DNA of 33,422 nucleotides from JBAXHO01 sp037138855. GTDB taxonomy: Bacteria > Patescibacteriota > Dojkabacteria > B142 > OLB20. The stretch lies in the NCBI GenBank assembly GCA_037138855.1, contig JBAXHO010000018.1, positions 1 to 33,422 of the forward strand. Reading direction: 5' to 3'. The position numbers and the translations under genes were made by a program. How positions within the stretch are numbered: the stretch's first letter is position 1; the number at the start of each line of letters is the position of its first letter. The notes under the pieces were generated by a model. It saw nothing but the letters and a program-made list of their open reading frames with translations, searched no databases and was not told where the DNA came from. Below are positions 1 through 7,764 of this stretch, in pieces.

Positions 1-93
1 CATTTATCTAACGGTAACCGTTTCGGTAACACTTATGACTTATCTAATGGTGAATCTATGAGAATCTACTACTTCTTTATGCTCCGTGCTTGA
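1..93 (+). CDS. 3' end of an unidentified gene (partial)
   Basis: Frame 1 is open from the first base to a TGA at 91-93 and encodes 30 residues, including the stretches NGNRFGNTYDLSNGES and IYYFFMLRA. The pattern of Gly, Asn, Tyr and Phe looks like the last beta strands of a secreted or surface domain. The codons (GGT, AAC, CGT, TTC) differ from the AT-rich spacer around them. It overlaps the 3' end of ychF by 17 nt, tail to tail. The family is not recognised. A chance open frame cannot be excluded because most of the gene lies outside the window. Confidence 0.35.
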   Translation, partial: HLSNGNRFGNTYDLSNGESMRIYYFFMLRA

Positions 94-1171
94 TCACCAC
101 TATATCACCATCTTTCACTATATATTCTTTACCTTCCAAACGTAATTTACCATTCTTTCTGGCTTCTTCCCAACCTCCTAAAGCAATGAAGTCTTGATAT
201 CCCACTACATCAGCAGCGATAAACTTTTTTTCAAAATCAGTATGAATTACTCCTGAAGCAACTTTAATAGTACTATTTTTTTTAATAGTCCAAGCACGAA
301 TCTCATCAGGACCAACAGTAAAGAAACTGATTAAACCAAGAGTATTGTATGTTTCTCTAGTTAATAAATCCAATCCTGAATATTTAATTCCTAATGCTTC
401 AATAAATTCCTGACGTTCCTCGAAATTTAATTGAGATAATTCATATTCTTCTTTAATATTCATCAATAAAATCGGGTATCTTTCTGGGATCTCTAAGTCT
501 TTTCGATATGTTGAAATTAAGTTTTCAGAATTTTCATTCCAATCACCATTAATTAAATAGATTATTTGTTTATCAGTAAGTAAAAATAAATCTGACCTAA
601 ATGTATTTAACTCTTCATCTTCAGATTGAGCCATTGTGCTTACTAATTGACCTTTATTTAATACCGCCTCAATTTCTAAAAGATATGATTTGCATTTTTC
701 ATATGTTTTTAAAAATCTTTCTTCTTTTTGTAATTTTTGAGATTTTAATTTTACACTTTCCAAATCTTTTAAAATTAATTCCATTTCAATTATTTCTTTA
801 TCTCTTTTAGGATTAACAGTATTTTCAACATGAGTAACATCACTAGTTTTAAAATCTCTAATCAAATGAACAATAATATTAGTATTGCGAATATTTGCTA
901 AAAAGGCATTTCCCAAGCCTTCTCCAATATGGGCATCTTTTACCAAACCAGCAATATCATGAAATTCGATAACAGCAGGAATTATTTTTTTAGTTGCTAC
1001 TAAAGAATTTAATTCAATAAGCCTTTTATCGGCTACTGCTACAATTCCGATGTTTGGCTCAATCGTACAGAATGGATAATTTTCAGCTGGAATTTGTAAA
1101 TTTGTTAAGGCATTAAATAACGTAGATTTACCAACATTTGGTAATCCAACAATACCGATGGAAATATTCAT
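77..1171 (-). CDS. ychF: Redox-regulated ribosome-binding ATPase YchF (OBG family)
   Basis: The product has 364 residues, the normal length for YchF. It opens with the P-loop GLPNVGKST at residues 9-17, followed by the G3-type motif DIAGLVKDAHIGEGLGN around residues 72-88, both typical of OBG-family NTPases. The C-terminus (FIALGGWEEARKNGKLRLEG and the DGDIVVIKHG end) is the TGS domain characteristic of YchF. Family members bind ribosomes in the cytoplasm and prefer ATP to GTP. The start is ATG, with no Shine-Dalgarno sequence. It is the last - strand gene in the window, separated from the MBL gene by a 358-bp gap, and is probably transcribed alone. Confidence 0.96.
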   Translation of the reverse strand: MNISIGIVGLPNVGKSTLFNALTNLQIPAENYPFCTIEPNIGIVAVADKRLIELNSLVATKKIIPAVIEFHDIAGLVKDAHIGEGLGNAFLANIRNTNIIVHLIRDFKTSDVTHVENTVNPKRDKEIIEMELILKDLESVKLKSQKLQKEERFLKTYEKCKSYLLEIEAVLNKGQLVSTMAQSEDEELNTFRSDLFLLTDKQIIYLINGDWNENSENLISTYRKDLEIPERYPILLMNIKEEYELSQLNFEERQEFIEALGIKYSGLDLLTRETYNTLGLISFFTVGPDEIRAWTIKKNSTIKVASGVIHTDFEKKFIAADVVGYQDFIALGGWEEARKNGKLRLEGKEYIVKDGDIVVIKHGA

Positions 1172-1529
1172 AAGAAAATTTAATAAAATGATAATTAATT
1201 TTATATCCTATATCACAAGTTGTACAGCATGCAAACTAAGAAAAATACTTGTGAATAAAATTTTAACAATTTCATTTCAGGCGGAATTGTATATTGACTG
1301 GATACATTTCCTAGCTATAAGTGGCTCGAGTCAATTAGGCTGGTATTTACTTAAAATACAAAAAATGTTTGATCAAATATTTTAATTTGAATATTTGATA
1401 TAGAATTAGCAATGATATCATTTCAAATTCAGGCGTAAAATATAGGCAACAAATAATTGTAACATCTATATCACATCCGATATTAGTGGAACAAACCAAG
1501 CAAATATATTAGGGGGGTTAAGAAAAAAC
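1172..1529. other. Intergenic gap between MBL gene and ychF
   Basis: This is 358 bp with no convincing gene. A short open frame on the + strand (1158-1385) overlaps the ychF start and has no recognisable protein character. The one clear structure is an AT-only inverted repeat at 1372-1399. No heptad repeat was found here, unlike most other long gaps in the window. Confidence 0.6.
1372..1399 (-). terminator. Possible weak terminator hairpin
   Basis: ATCAAATATT (1372-1381) and AATATTTGAT (1390-1399) form a perfect 10-bp stem with an 8-nt loop. Read on the - strand it lies about 130 nt past the MBL gene stop and is followed by a T-rich stretch. The stem has almost no GC, so strength as an intrinsic terminator is doubtful. 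Confidence 0.3.
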
Positions 1530-2918
1530 CTATATTTCGTGGATGGATCCTAGCTCAGGTACAATAGTATTGTAACCGAAACCATCTTTGATTATTTTCT
1601 GGAATATTAAAAGTCTTTCAGGTTCAGCATGTACTAGAAATATATTTGTTGTAATTTTCTTAGGAATTGATTTTAACCATTCATGCAAATCATTATTTCC
1701 CGCATGGGCTGAAAATGAAGTGAAATTATAGATGTGGGATTTGATTCTTAATTTAGTATTATTTATCGTAATTTCTCGTTGTCCTTCTGTCAATTCTCTA
1801 CCGTGTGTGCCTTGAGCTTGAAATCCAACAAAAATAATTGAATTACTAGGGGATCTACCAAGTGCATAGATGTGTTGTAAGATACGTCCCCCATCTGCCA
1901 TACCACTTCCTGCAATTATTATGCTGTTTCTCTTCTTGTCTAAGCTTAGCGATTGACGATGATGATTGATAATTTTAAGATTATCGAAACTAAACATGTC
2001 ATTCGCTGTCTCGATATTTAAGAATTTATTATAACTATTTGTTACATCATATTCGCCCTTTTCTTCTGTGTATACCTTGGTGATTAAATTGCCTAACGGA
2101 GTATCTAAATTTATTTGTACATTATCTTTAATATGACTATTTTCTATAGCACTTCTAAGAATTAATATCATCTCCTGTGTCCGATGTAATGCGAAGGAAG
2201 GAATCATAACAATTCCGTTTCTTTCAGTATTTTGATTAATGATCTGTTCGATCTCTTTTATCTCCTGATATCTGTCACCGTGTTCTTCTCCTGCATATAA
2301 ACTCTCCATAATTATTGCATCAATTTCTTCATTCTTCTCATGTAAATACCAATTATCTTTTGCAAATGATTTAATGATACTTTGATCTTCTCTCCCTAAA
2401 TCTCCCGAAAAAACTATAAGTTTATTTTCTACTTTAACTAAAACTGATGCTGCTCCAAGAATATGTCCAGCTCTGATTAACTTAAATTCAATTCCAGAAT
2501 CAGAAATCATTACTTGATGAAAAGGTATTGAAATGAATTTATTGATTGTATTTTTCGCATGCTCAGTATCGTATAATGTTTCCTGAATAAATCCACGACG
2601 ATAATTATCTTCCTGAATTTTAGCAGCATCAAGTAATAATAATTCTGTAATCCTGGCAGTGGGACCAGTTAGATATATCTTATTTCTAAAACCATATTTT
2701 ATTAGTTTCGGTAATAATCCTGAATGATCGATATGACTATGAGTAAGAATTACAAAATCAAGTTCTTGAGGATTAAATTTAAAAGCATTACTATTCATAT
2801 TCTCTACATCAGGGCCTTGAAACATTCCACAGTCAATTAAAAATTTTACTTTCCCTGTTTCTACTAAATAACAAGATCCTGTTACAGTTTTACTCGCACC
2901 TAAAAATGTAATTTTCAT
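1530..2918 (-). CDS. MBL-fold / beta-CASP RNA-processing hydrolase
   Basis: This 462-residue protein belongs to the YSH1/CPSF73-like metallo-beta-lactamase family. The zinc motif HSHIDH is at residues 60-65, preceded by the glycine-rich start KTVTGSC. Later motifs include IPSFALHRTQ and AGSGMADGGRI of the beta-CASP domain, then VGFQAQGTHGREL, FSAHAGNNDLHEW and LVHAEPERL of the RMMBL segment. These ligands predict a cytoplasmic nuclease acting on RNA, but the substrate cannot be told from sequence. It starts with ATG 18 nt after the cca stop, so the two genes are probably co-transcribed. No Shine-Dalgarno sequence is seen. Confidence 0.93.
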   Translation of the reverse strand: MKITFLGASKTVTGSCYLVETGKVKFLIDCGMFQGPDVENMNSNAFKFNPQELDFVILTHSHIDHSGLLPKLIKYGFRNKIYLTGPTARITELLLLDAAKIQEDNYRRGFIQETLYDTEHAKNTINKFISIPFHQVMISDSGIEFKLIRAGHILGAASVLVKVENKLIVFSGDLGREDQSIIKSFAKDNWYLHEKNEEIDAIIMESLYAGEEHGDRYQEIKEIEQIINQNTERNGIVMIPSFALHRTQEMILILRSAIENSHIKDNVQINLDTPLGNLITKVYTEEKGEYDVTNSYNKFLNIETANDMFSFDNLKIINHHRQSLSLDKKRNSIIIAGSGMADGGRILQHIYALGRSPSNSIIFVGFQAQGTHGRELTEGQREITINNTKLRIKSHIYNFTSFSAHAGNNDLHEWLKSIPKKITTNIFLVHAEPERLLIFQKIIKDGFGYNTIVPELGSIHEI

Positions 2919-2936
2919 AATATTTTATTTAATAAT

Positions 2937-4415
2937 TTAATTATCAGAAAATGTTTTAAATATTTTTTCTGCTAAAGGTTTTAACTCACTAAATTGATTT
3001 AACCTTGGTTCATCCAAAATAATTTCAAGTAATTCTCTCAATACTTTTCCAATCATTGGTCCTTCTGGAATGCCTATATTAATTAAATCAATACCATTAA
3101 TTTTTAAATCTGTTATTTTTAATGCCATATCTTCAGCTCTTACTTGACCTATACGAGCTTCCAATGCAGTCAACTCTTCAGTGTTGAATTCAGATTTTTG
3201 ATTGGCTGCTGCATCTGCAATTCGTAACTTAAATAAATCATCAATTAAATCTTCTCCCCCAATGTTATTAATAAATCTTCTAATTGCAGCATCACTCCAT
3301 CCTCCGTTTTTTGGTAAACTATCAGCTTCAGCAAATTTTTCCGGAAAAGCAAAACTTTTTCTCCAATCTGCTGAAGGATAATAAAACATATGCCAACGTA
3401 CTAATGTAGCTACGCGCTTTACTTCTAGCTTAGGAAGTCTTAATCGATTTAGTATTTCACTTACCATTGCAGCACCTTTAATATCATGACCAAAAAAATG
3501 TGTGCCCTTTTCATCTTGACTCATCGTAACTGATTTTCCTATGTCATGAAGCAGTCCAGCTAATTTAATTGAATCTTCAGATACATCAAGAGTTTTCAGA
3601 CTATGTTGATAAACATCATCAGTATGCCACTCAGGCTGAGTTATTCCGATTCCCAAAAGTAATTCAGGTAAAAATATCGCTAATAAGCCTGATTCTCTAA
3701 GTAGTTCGATCCCATATGAAGGCTTGGGAGAATGCCTTAACAACTTTAAAAATTCGTCTCGAATTCTTTCAATCGAAATTAACTTAGCAATTGAAATAGT
3801 TTCTGTAATAGCTCTAAATGTAGCCAGCTCAATTTTAAATTCCAATTCAGAAGCCAGCCGGCACGCTCTAAACCCTCTTAAACCATCTTCTGTAAGTCTT
3901 GCTAATGGATCACCAACAGCACGAATAGTTTTTTCTCGTAAATCATTTTGTCCTTTAAAAGGATCAATAATTATTTCTTCCAAAATTGCCGTAGTATCCC
4001 AAACCAATTGTAAATTTAAGGCCATGGCATTTATTGTAAAATCTCTTCTGGACAAATCATCATTGATTTCCGAAGTAAATTCTACATGTGAAGGCCATCT
4101 ACCACCGATATAATCTTCTTCTTTTCGATATGTAGTAACTTCAATATCAAAACTTTCACCATGTTCATCTGTCATGATTACTAAAATCGTGCCAAAATGA
4201 GCATTGGTATTAACTGTTTTGGGAAAAATCTTTTGAATTTCATCAGGTAAAGCATTGGTAGCGATATCAAAGTCTTTTGGATTTTTTCCAATCAATAAAT
4301 CCCGGACAGCACCACCAGCCAGATAAGCTTGATATCCATTTTCATTCAAAATATCAGCAGTACGAAAAACATACTCCGGAATGGTAGTTTGTAATTTTGT
4401 AATATTGAGTGACAT
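2937..4415 (-). CDS. cca: CCA-adding tRNA nucleotidyltransferase with HD domain
   Basis: The 492-residue protein has the class II nucleotidyltransferase head: GGAVRD at 34-39, the catalytic DFD at 48-50, and RRDFTINAMA at 123-132. The tRNA-binding neck follows. An HD domain carries LLHDIGK around 288-294 and a later RWHMFYYPSADWR segment. The enzyme adds or repairs the 3' CCA of tRNAs. None of the five tRNA genes in the window encodes CCA, so this activity is needed. The start is ATG, with a good promoter about 40 nt upstream. Whether it adds all of CCA or only part cannot be judged here. Confidence 0.94.
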   Translation of the reverse strand: MSLNITKLQTTIPEYVFRTADILNENGYQAYLAGGAVRDLLIGKNPKDFDIATNALPDEIQKIFPKTVNTNAHFGTILVIMTDEHGESFDIEVTTYRKEEDYIGGRWPSHVEFTSEINDDLSRRDFTINAMALNLQLVWDTTAILEEIIIDPFKGQNDLREKTIRAVGDPLARLTEDGLRGFRACRLASELEFKIELATFRAITETISIAKLISIERIRDEFLKLLRHSPKPSYGIELLRESGLLAIFLPELLLGIGITQPEWHTDDVYQHSLKTLDVSEDSIKLAGLLHDIGKSVTMSQDEKGTHFFGHDIKGAAMVSEILNRLRLPKLEVKRVATLVRWHMFYYPSADWRKSFAFPEKFAEADSLPKNGGWSDAAIRRFINNIGGEDLIDDLFKLRIADAAANQKSEFNTEELTALEARIGQVRAEDMALKITDLKINGIDLINIGIPEGPMIGKVLRELLEIILDEPRLNQFSELKPLAEKIFKTFSDN

Positions 4416-4456
4416 GATTTTTTTTACAAGATAAATGCTAACTATTTATACAGCGA

Positions 4457-4485
4457 ATCATACTGTACATAAATAATATAAGCAA
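4457..4485 (-). promoter_or_regulatory. Predicted sigma-70 promoter for cca
   Basis: On the - strand, TTGCTT (4480-4485) and TATGAT (4457-4462) are separated by exactly 17 nt. The expected start of transcription is near 4450, giving a leader of about 35 nt before the cca ATG. Confidence 0.55.
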
Positions 4486-4568
4486 AGAAAAAATCATGAT
4501 TGGGTTTGTATACAGAAAGAATACACAATAGGTTGATCGTGAAACGGAGAAAAATGGGAGGAGAAAAG

Positions 4569-4624
4569 TATCATGTATCATGTATCATGTATCATGTATC
4601 ATGTATCATGTATCATGTATCATG
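4569..4624. repeat. Perfect heptanucleotide array, TATCATG x 8
   Basis: Eight uninterrupted copies of the 7-bp unit TATCATG. This is the longest and cleanest of many 7-bp-period arrays in the window's intergenic DNA. Confidence 0.97.
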
Positions 4625-4673
4625 TAGAAATTGTAAACGAAATATTATTAGTGTCAAGTTTGATTTGTAGAGT

Positions 4674-4701
4674 GTAAACGGTAAACGGTAAACGGTAAAC
4701 T
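4674..4701. repeat. Heptanucleotide array, GTAAACG x 4
   Basis: Three exact copies of GTAAACG and a fourth ending in T. The period matches the neighbouring TATCATG array but the unit sequence is unrelated. Confidence 0.95.
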
Positions 4702-4739
4702 GTAGACAGGAAAATCAAATTATTCAATCCTGACTACTT

Positions 4740-4767
4740 CAGCCAAAGGCTGATTAGCCTCTGGCTG
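4740..4767. repeat. Hairpin element H1 (AGCC...GGCT family)
   Basis: AGCCAAAGGCT (4741-4751) and AGCCTCTGGCT (4756-4766) flank GATT and are reverse complements apart from one A/C mismatch. C4740 and G4767 extend the stem. Each arm is itself a small palindrome, AGCC-NNN-GGCT. Relatives occur at 19994, 20074 and 20532. Confidence 0.85.
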
Positions 4768-4769
4768 GG

Positions 4770-4804
4770 TCTACTATCCGCCTTCTACTGTCTACTAACT
4801 ACAG
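4770..4804. repeat. Degenerate heptad block (TCTACTA-like, 5 units)
   Basis: Five 7-bp units in register: TCTACTA, TCCGCCT, TCTACTG, TCTACTA and ACTACAG. It directly follows hairpin element H1. Confidence 0.75.
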
Positions 4805-4844
4805 ATCAGTCCGGAATCTAACGGTATTCTACTTTGTATGTTCG

Positions 4845-4865
4845 GATTCCAGATTTCAGATTACA
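4845..4865. repeat. Degenerate heptad block (GATTNCA, 3 units)
   Basis: Three 7-bp units, GATTCCA, GATTTCA and GATTACA, the last overlapping the recR stop codon. A close relative is at 28178-28198. Confidence 0.7.
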
Positions 4866-5475
4866 ATTCCGTCCTACCAATTAATGCCCTGGAAAGTGTA
4901 TATTTATCAGTATAATCAAGGTCTGCTCCGCTAGGCACACCCCGGGCAATTCTAGAAATTTTGATCTCAGAAGCAACTTTTGACATTTCATTCTTTACAT
5001 ACATAGCTGTAGCTTCTCCTTCTAAATTCGGATTTGTAGCAATAATCAATTCCTGAAAATTACCTTTTGCAAAACGCAAAAATAAACTCGTCAAAAACAA
5101 TTCGTTGGGACCTATCCCATTAACTGGAGAAATAACACCACCAAGCACATGATATAGTCCCCGATATTCATGTAAACGTTCAAAAGCAATTAAATCTAAT
5201 ACATCCTCTACCAGCATTATTTGAGTTTGATCCCGTGATTCATCACTACAGATGTTACAAACTTCTTTTTCACCTAAATTATGACAAATAGTACAGAATT
5301 TTAATTCACTTTTAAGCCTAATCAAAGTATTTGCAAATTCTGTCACTTGATTTTCTGGCATATTTACTAAATGAAAAGCAATCCTAGCTGCTGACTTTGG
5401 ACCGATCCCAGGCAATTTCCCTAATTGCTCAATTAATTGGTTAAGAATTTTTGGAGAAGCAGAACTAGTTACCAT
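4861..5475 (-). CDS. recR: Recombination mediator protein RecR
   Basis: The 204-residue protein has a helix-hairpin-helix at residues 20-30 (KLPGIGPKSAAR), a four-cysteine zinc finger (Cys61, 64, 73, 76), and a Toprim domain from about residue 84 (MLVEDVLDLIAFE, then NPNLEGEAT). The C-terminus contains RIARGVPSGADLDYTD, a RecR signature. RecR acts with RecO/RecF to load RecA on gapped DNA. The length is normal for the family. Its ATG directly follows the ybaB stop, consistent with translational coupling in the dnaX-ybaB-recR group, an order common across bacteria. Confidence 0.96.
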   Translation of the reverse strand: MVTSSASPKILNQLIEQLGKLPGIGPKSAARIAFHLVNMPENQVTEFANTLIRLKSELKFCTICHNLGEKEVCNICSDESRDQTQIMLVEDVLDLIAFERLHEYRGLYHVLGGVISPVNGIGPNELFLTSLFLRFAKGNFQELIIATNPNLEGEATAMYVKNEMSKVASEIKISRIARGVPSGADLDYTDKYTLSRALIGRTEL

Positions 5476-5778
5476 TTAACCTAACATATTTTTAATTTGC
5501 GACATATCCATATCTTTCATCATTTCTTTTTGAAGTTTTTGCTGAGCATTTTTGGTCGCTTGTTTGATACCTCGAATCAAATCCCTTTTGCTTTCTGGAT
5601 TTAGTAATTCATCTGCAATTGTAAGATCCAGAATCTCTTGAGTTCCATCAATTGAAATAGTAACTAGTTCATCATCAGATAACCCGGTCAATCTAATTGC
5701 TTTCATTTTTTTTTGCATGGCACGAGCCTCTTTTTGTAATTTAAAAAGATCTTTTGCTTGATTAAAAATCCCTGCCAT
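5476..5778 (-). CDS. YbaB/EbfC family nucleoid-associated protein
   Basis: This is a 100-residue protein with the YbaB pattern: an N-terminal helix (FNQAKDLFKLQKEARAMQKK), a short beta core (VTISIDGTQEILDLTI) and a Lys-rich C-terminal helix ending DMSQIKNMLG. Family members form tweezer-like dimers that bind DNA. Its position between dnaX and recR is the classic one. The ATG is 137 nt below dnaX. That gap holds a TATAAT box and a heptad block, so ybaB-recR may also have its own promoter. Confidence 0.9.
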   Translation of the reverse strand: MAGIFNQAKDLFKLQKEARAMQKKMKAIRLTGLSDDELVTISIDGTQEILDLTIADELLNPESKRDLIRGIKQATKNAQQKLQKEMMKDMDMSQIKNMLG

Positions 5779-5810
5779 AATAAATTTAATAATAATTAAA
5801 GATAACTAGT

Positions 5811-5838
5811 ATTATATCGAAAATTTGAAATTTGCAAA
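5811..5838 (-). promoter_or_regulatory. Possible promoter for ybaB-recR
   Basis: TATAAT (- strand, 5811-5816) has a -35-like TTTGCA 16 nt upstream (5833-5838). The -35 lies within a heptad repeat block. The leader to ybaB would be about 25 nt. Confidence 0.4.
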
Positions 5839-5848
5839 TTGAATTTTT
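5821..5848. repeat. Degenerate heptad block (AAATTTG, 4 units)
   Basis: AAATTTG occurs twice, followed by CAAATTG and AATTTTT, all in 7-bp register. It overlaps the presumed ybaB promoter region. Close relatives are at 28084, 30885 and 31553. Confidence 0.7.
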
Positions 5849-5915
5849 CACTTAATTTATTTCTTACTCTTCTTTTTTTAAACGCAAAAAGTATTTATTA
5901 CAATTAAAGAAGTTT

Positions 5916-7457
5916 TTACAAATCTGCAAAAACTTCTTCTACTACGCTACTATTTGATTCTACATCAATTGGAATTTCTTGATTCTGTACTAATTTTATC
6001 TTCGATTTATCAATAATGCAATTTAATGTCAATCCTTGTCCCAAAAGAGATTTCGTGATCTCAAAGAATTTATCTTGGGAACTAGGTTGCTCGAGAGTCT
6101 TTTTGTGAAGCGCAAATGGTACGTTTACCTTAAGCTCACTTTCATTTATCTCTAAAGGTTCTGCCTTGGATAAAAAAGCTGCCAGATGATGATTATAATT
6201 TTTGGCTGTTTCAATAATAGTAAGCCATTTATCTTTTACCAGAACAATGTCCACTGAAACATCCGGACTTTTGTTTTCGATTTTTTTTACTTGAAATTCA
6301 GTTTTTGTAATATTATCTTCCACATTTTTATTTATAGCTGTTGTTTTTAATAATTCAACCTTTTCAATTTTCTTGACAGGAAGATCTGAAGAATATATTG
6401 GTGAATTAATCCCAGTTAAATTGACCACCGCCATTTCCAAAGCCAACTCAGGAATTAATGCGCTTTGGATTTCATTCGCAGCTTGTGAAAATGCTTTAAT
6501 TCCTTGAGTAATGAGTGTTAAAGAGAATCTGCTTTTACCTTCATCTTCAATAATTGTCAACATTTCTCTTCGTAAAAATTCTAATATCTGCCTAATTAAC
6601 TGAGTGATATTTGAACCATTATCAAATACCCCCCTTAATAATAGTAAGGCTGCCCTACTATCTTTTTGCTGAATCTGAAGAAAAATTTCATTGATTGAAT
6701 CCAAGGCTGCCATTCCCAGAATTTTTTCCACAGTAGCTTTTGCAATTACTTCCTTGTTTGAATATCCAGTTGAAGCAATGACTTTTTCTAAAATTGTCTC
6801 TGTATCCCGAAAACTTCCAGCGCCTGCTGTGGTAATCATTGAAATAATTTCATCAGAAAACTGCAACCCTTCATTTTTCAAAATAAATTGAATTTTTTGA
6901 GAAAGTTCAGTTTCCAGTGCTAACTTAAAATCCAAACGTTGAGTCCGGGAGATAATAGTTAAAGGGATTTTATGAGGCTCTGTGGTCGCTAAAATGAATA
7001 GAACATTAATTGGTGGCTCTTCCAGGGTCTTGAGCAATGCATTAAATGCTTCCAGCGTAAGCATATGTACTTCATCAATAATATATATTTTATATTTTCC
7101 TTCTACCGGCAAAAAACCAACCCGTTCTTTCAACTGACGAATTTCATCAATACCACGATTGGAAGCAGCATCAATCTCAATCAAATCCAAAAATTTATTT
7201 TGATTAATTGCAATACAATTCGGACATTGATTACATGGCTCAAAATCACTATCTTCATTGCGATCGAGACAATTAAGCGCCTTAGCAAGGATCCTTGCTG
7301 TACTTGTCTTGCCAGTGCCTCGTGGCCCAGAAAAAAGATAAGCGTGTGCGACACGCTTATCTTTAATTGCTTGACTAAGAATATTTTTAATCGCATCCTG
7401 TCCGAAAATTTCAGAAAAATTTCGTGAACGATATTTCCGGTATAGGACTTGAGGCAT
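5916..7457 (-). CDS. dnaX: DNA polymerase III subunit gamma/tau
   Basis: This is a 513-residue AAA+ clamp-loader subunit. The N-terminus has the DnaX signature VLYRKYRSRNFSEIFGQ. Walker A GPRGTGKT is at 44-51, zinc cysteines are at 63, 75, 78 and 81, Walker B DEVH is at 128-131, and sensor 1 SRTQRLDF is near 170. Domain III extends to about residue 360. The tail is short and carries a second folded region (about residues 405-490) after a linker. The linker holds a run of eight A (6281-6288 on the complement), a possible slippage site. The start is ATG, 23 nt below rpsU. Confidence 0.97.
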   Translation of the reverse strand: MPQVLYRKYRSRNFSEIFGQDAIKNILSQAIKDKRVAHAYLFSGPRGTGKTSTARILAKALNCLDRNEDSDFEPCNQCPNCIAINQNKFLDLIEIDAASNRGIDEIRQLKERVGFLPVEGKYKIYIIDEVHMLTLEAFNALLKTLEEPPINVLFILATTEPHKIPLTIISRTQRLDFKLALETELSQKIQFILKNEGLQFSDEIISMITTAGAGSFRDTETILEKVIASTGYSNKEVIAKATVEKILGMAALDSINEIFLQIQQKDSRAALLLLRGVFDNGSNITQLIRQILEFLRREMLTIIEDEGKSRFSLTLITQGIKAFSQAANEIQSALIPELALEMAVVNLTGINSPIYSSDLPVKKIEKVELLKTTAINKNVEDNITKTEFQVKKIENKSPDVSVDIVLVKDKWLTIIETAKNYNHHLAAFLSKAEPLEINESELKVNVPFALHKKTLEQPSSQDKFFEITKSLLGQGLTLNCIIDKSKIKLVQNQEIPIDVESNSSVVEEVFADL

Positions 7458-7480
7458 AATTTACTAAATTTTGAAAATAA

Positions 7481-7693
7481 TTATTTACCTTTTTGAGCAA
7501 GGCGTCTTTTTGCGGAACGTCTTCTTTTTTTCATTTTGGCCCAAACCTTTTTAAACTCATGGTTTTTGGAGGTTTGAGTTACACGGTATCTGCGTTCCAA
7601 TAGAACTGCAGGAATATTTTCGCGATTAGCTTCGCGCCATAACATCTTCAATGCCTGATCAATCGGCATATCATCATGAACTATTACTGACAT
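7481..7693 (-). CDS. rpsU: Small ribosomal subunit protein bS21
   Basis: This 70-residue, very basic protein has the bS21 layout: a short N-terminal strand (MSVIVHDDMPIDQALKML), a central helix, and an Arg/Lys tail (KKRRRSAKRRLAQKGK). bS21 sits on the 30S platform next to the 3' end of 16S rRNA. Its Shine-Dalgarno sequence is a full 10-nt match to the usual 16S tail, exceptional in this window. It is the first gene of a likely rpsU-dnaX-ybaB-recR unit with a strong promoter, rather than sitting in the more familiar rpsU-dnaG-rpoD setting. Confidence 0.9.
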   Translation of the reverse strand: MSVIVHDDMPIDQALKMLWREANRENIPAVLLERRYRVTQTSKNHEFKKVWAKMKKRRRSAKRRLAQKGK

Positions 7694-7700
7694 AAATAAA

Positions 7701-7710
7701 CACCTCCTTT
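7701..7710 (-). promoter_or_regulatory. Perfect extended Shine-Dalgarno sequence of rpsU
   Basis: AAAGGAGGTG on the - strand ends 7 nt before the rpsU ATG. It is complementary over 10 nt to the conserved CACCTCCTTT end of bacterial 16S rRNA. Among the starts examined here only rpsB has another clear SD. Confidence 0.9.
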
Positions 7711-7728
7711 GTGAAATTTCGAAGACAA

Positions 7729-7757
7729 ATTATACCCTGTCAATCAAAAAACTGCAA
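7729..7757 (-). promoter_or_regulatory. Predicted sigma-70 promoter of the rpsU-dnaX operon
   Basis: On the - strand TTGCAG (7752-7757) and a perfect TATAAT (7729-7734) are separated by 17 nt. Transcription would begin near 7722, about 28 nt upstream of the rpsU ATG. Confidence 0.65.
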
Positions 7758-7764
7758 TTTTTAA

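Larger units (their letters stand above)
4416..4860. other. 445-bp repeat-rich gap between cca and recR
   Basis: There is no gene here. The gap holds the cca promoter at its left edge, then two perfect heptanucleotide arrays (4569-4624 and 4674-4701), a 28-bp hairpin element (4740-4767) and two degenerate heptad blocks (4770-4804 and 4845-4865). The last block runs into the recR stop codon. Confidence 0.85.

Noticed and set aside
1158..1385. 75-codon + strand open frame after the ychF start
   Set aside because: It overlaps the ychF start region head to head, has no recognisable composition and no ribosome-binding site.
4569..4701. CRISPR-like array
   Set aside because: The repeats are 7 bp with no spacers, so they are simple tandem repeats. 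No cas genes are present.
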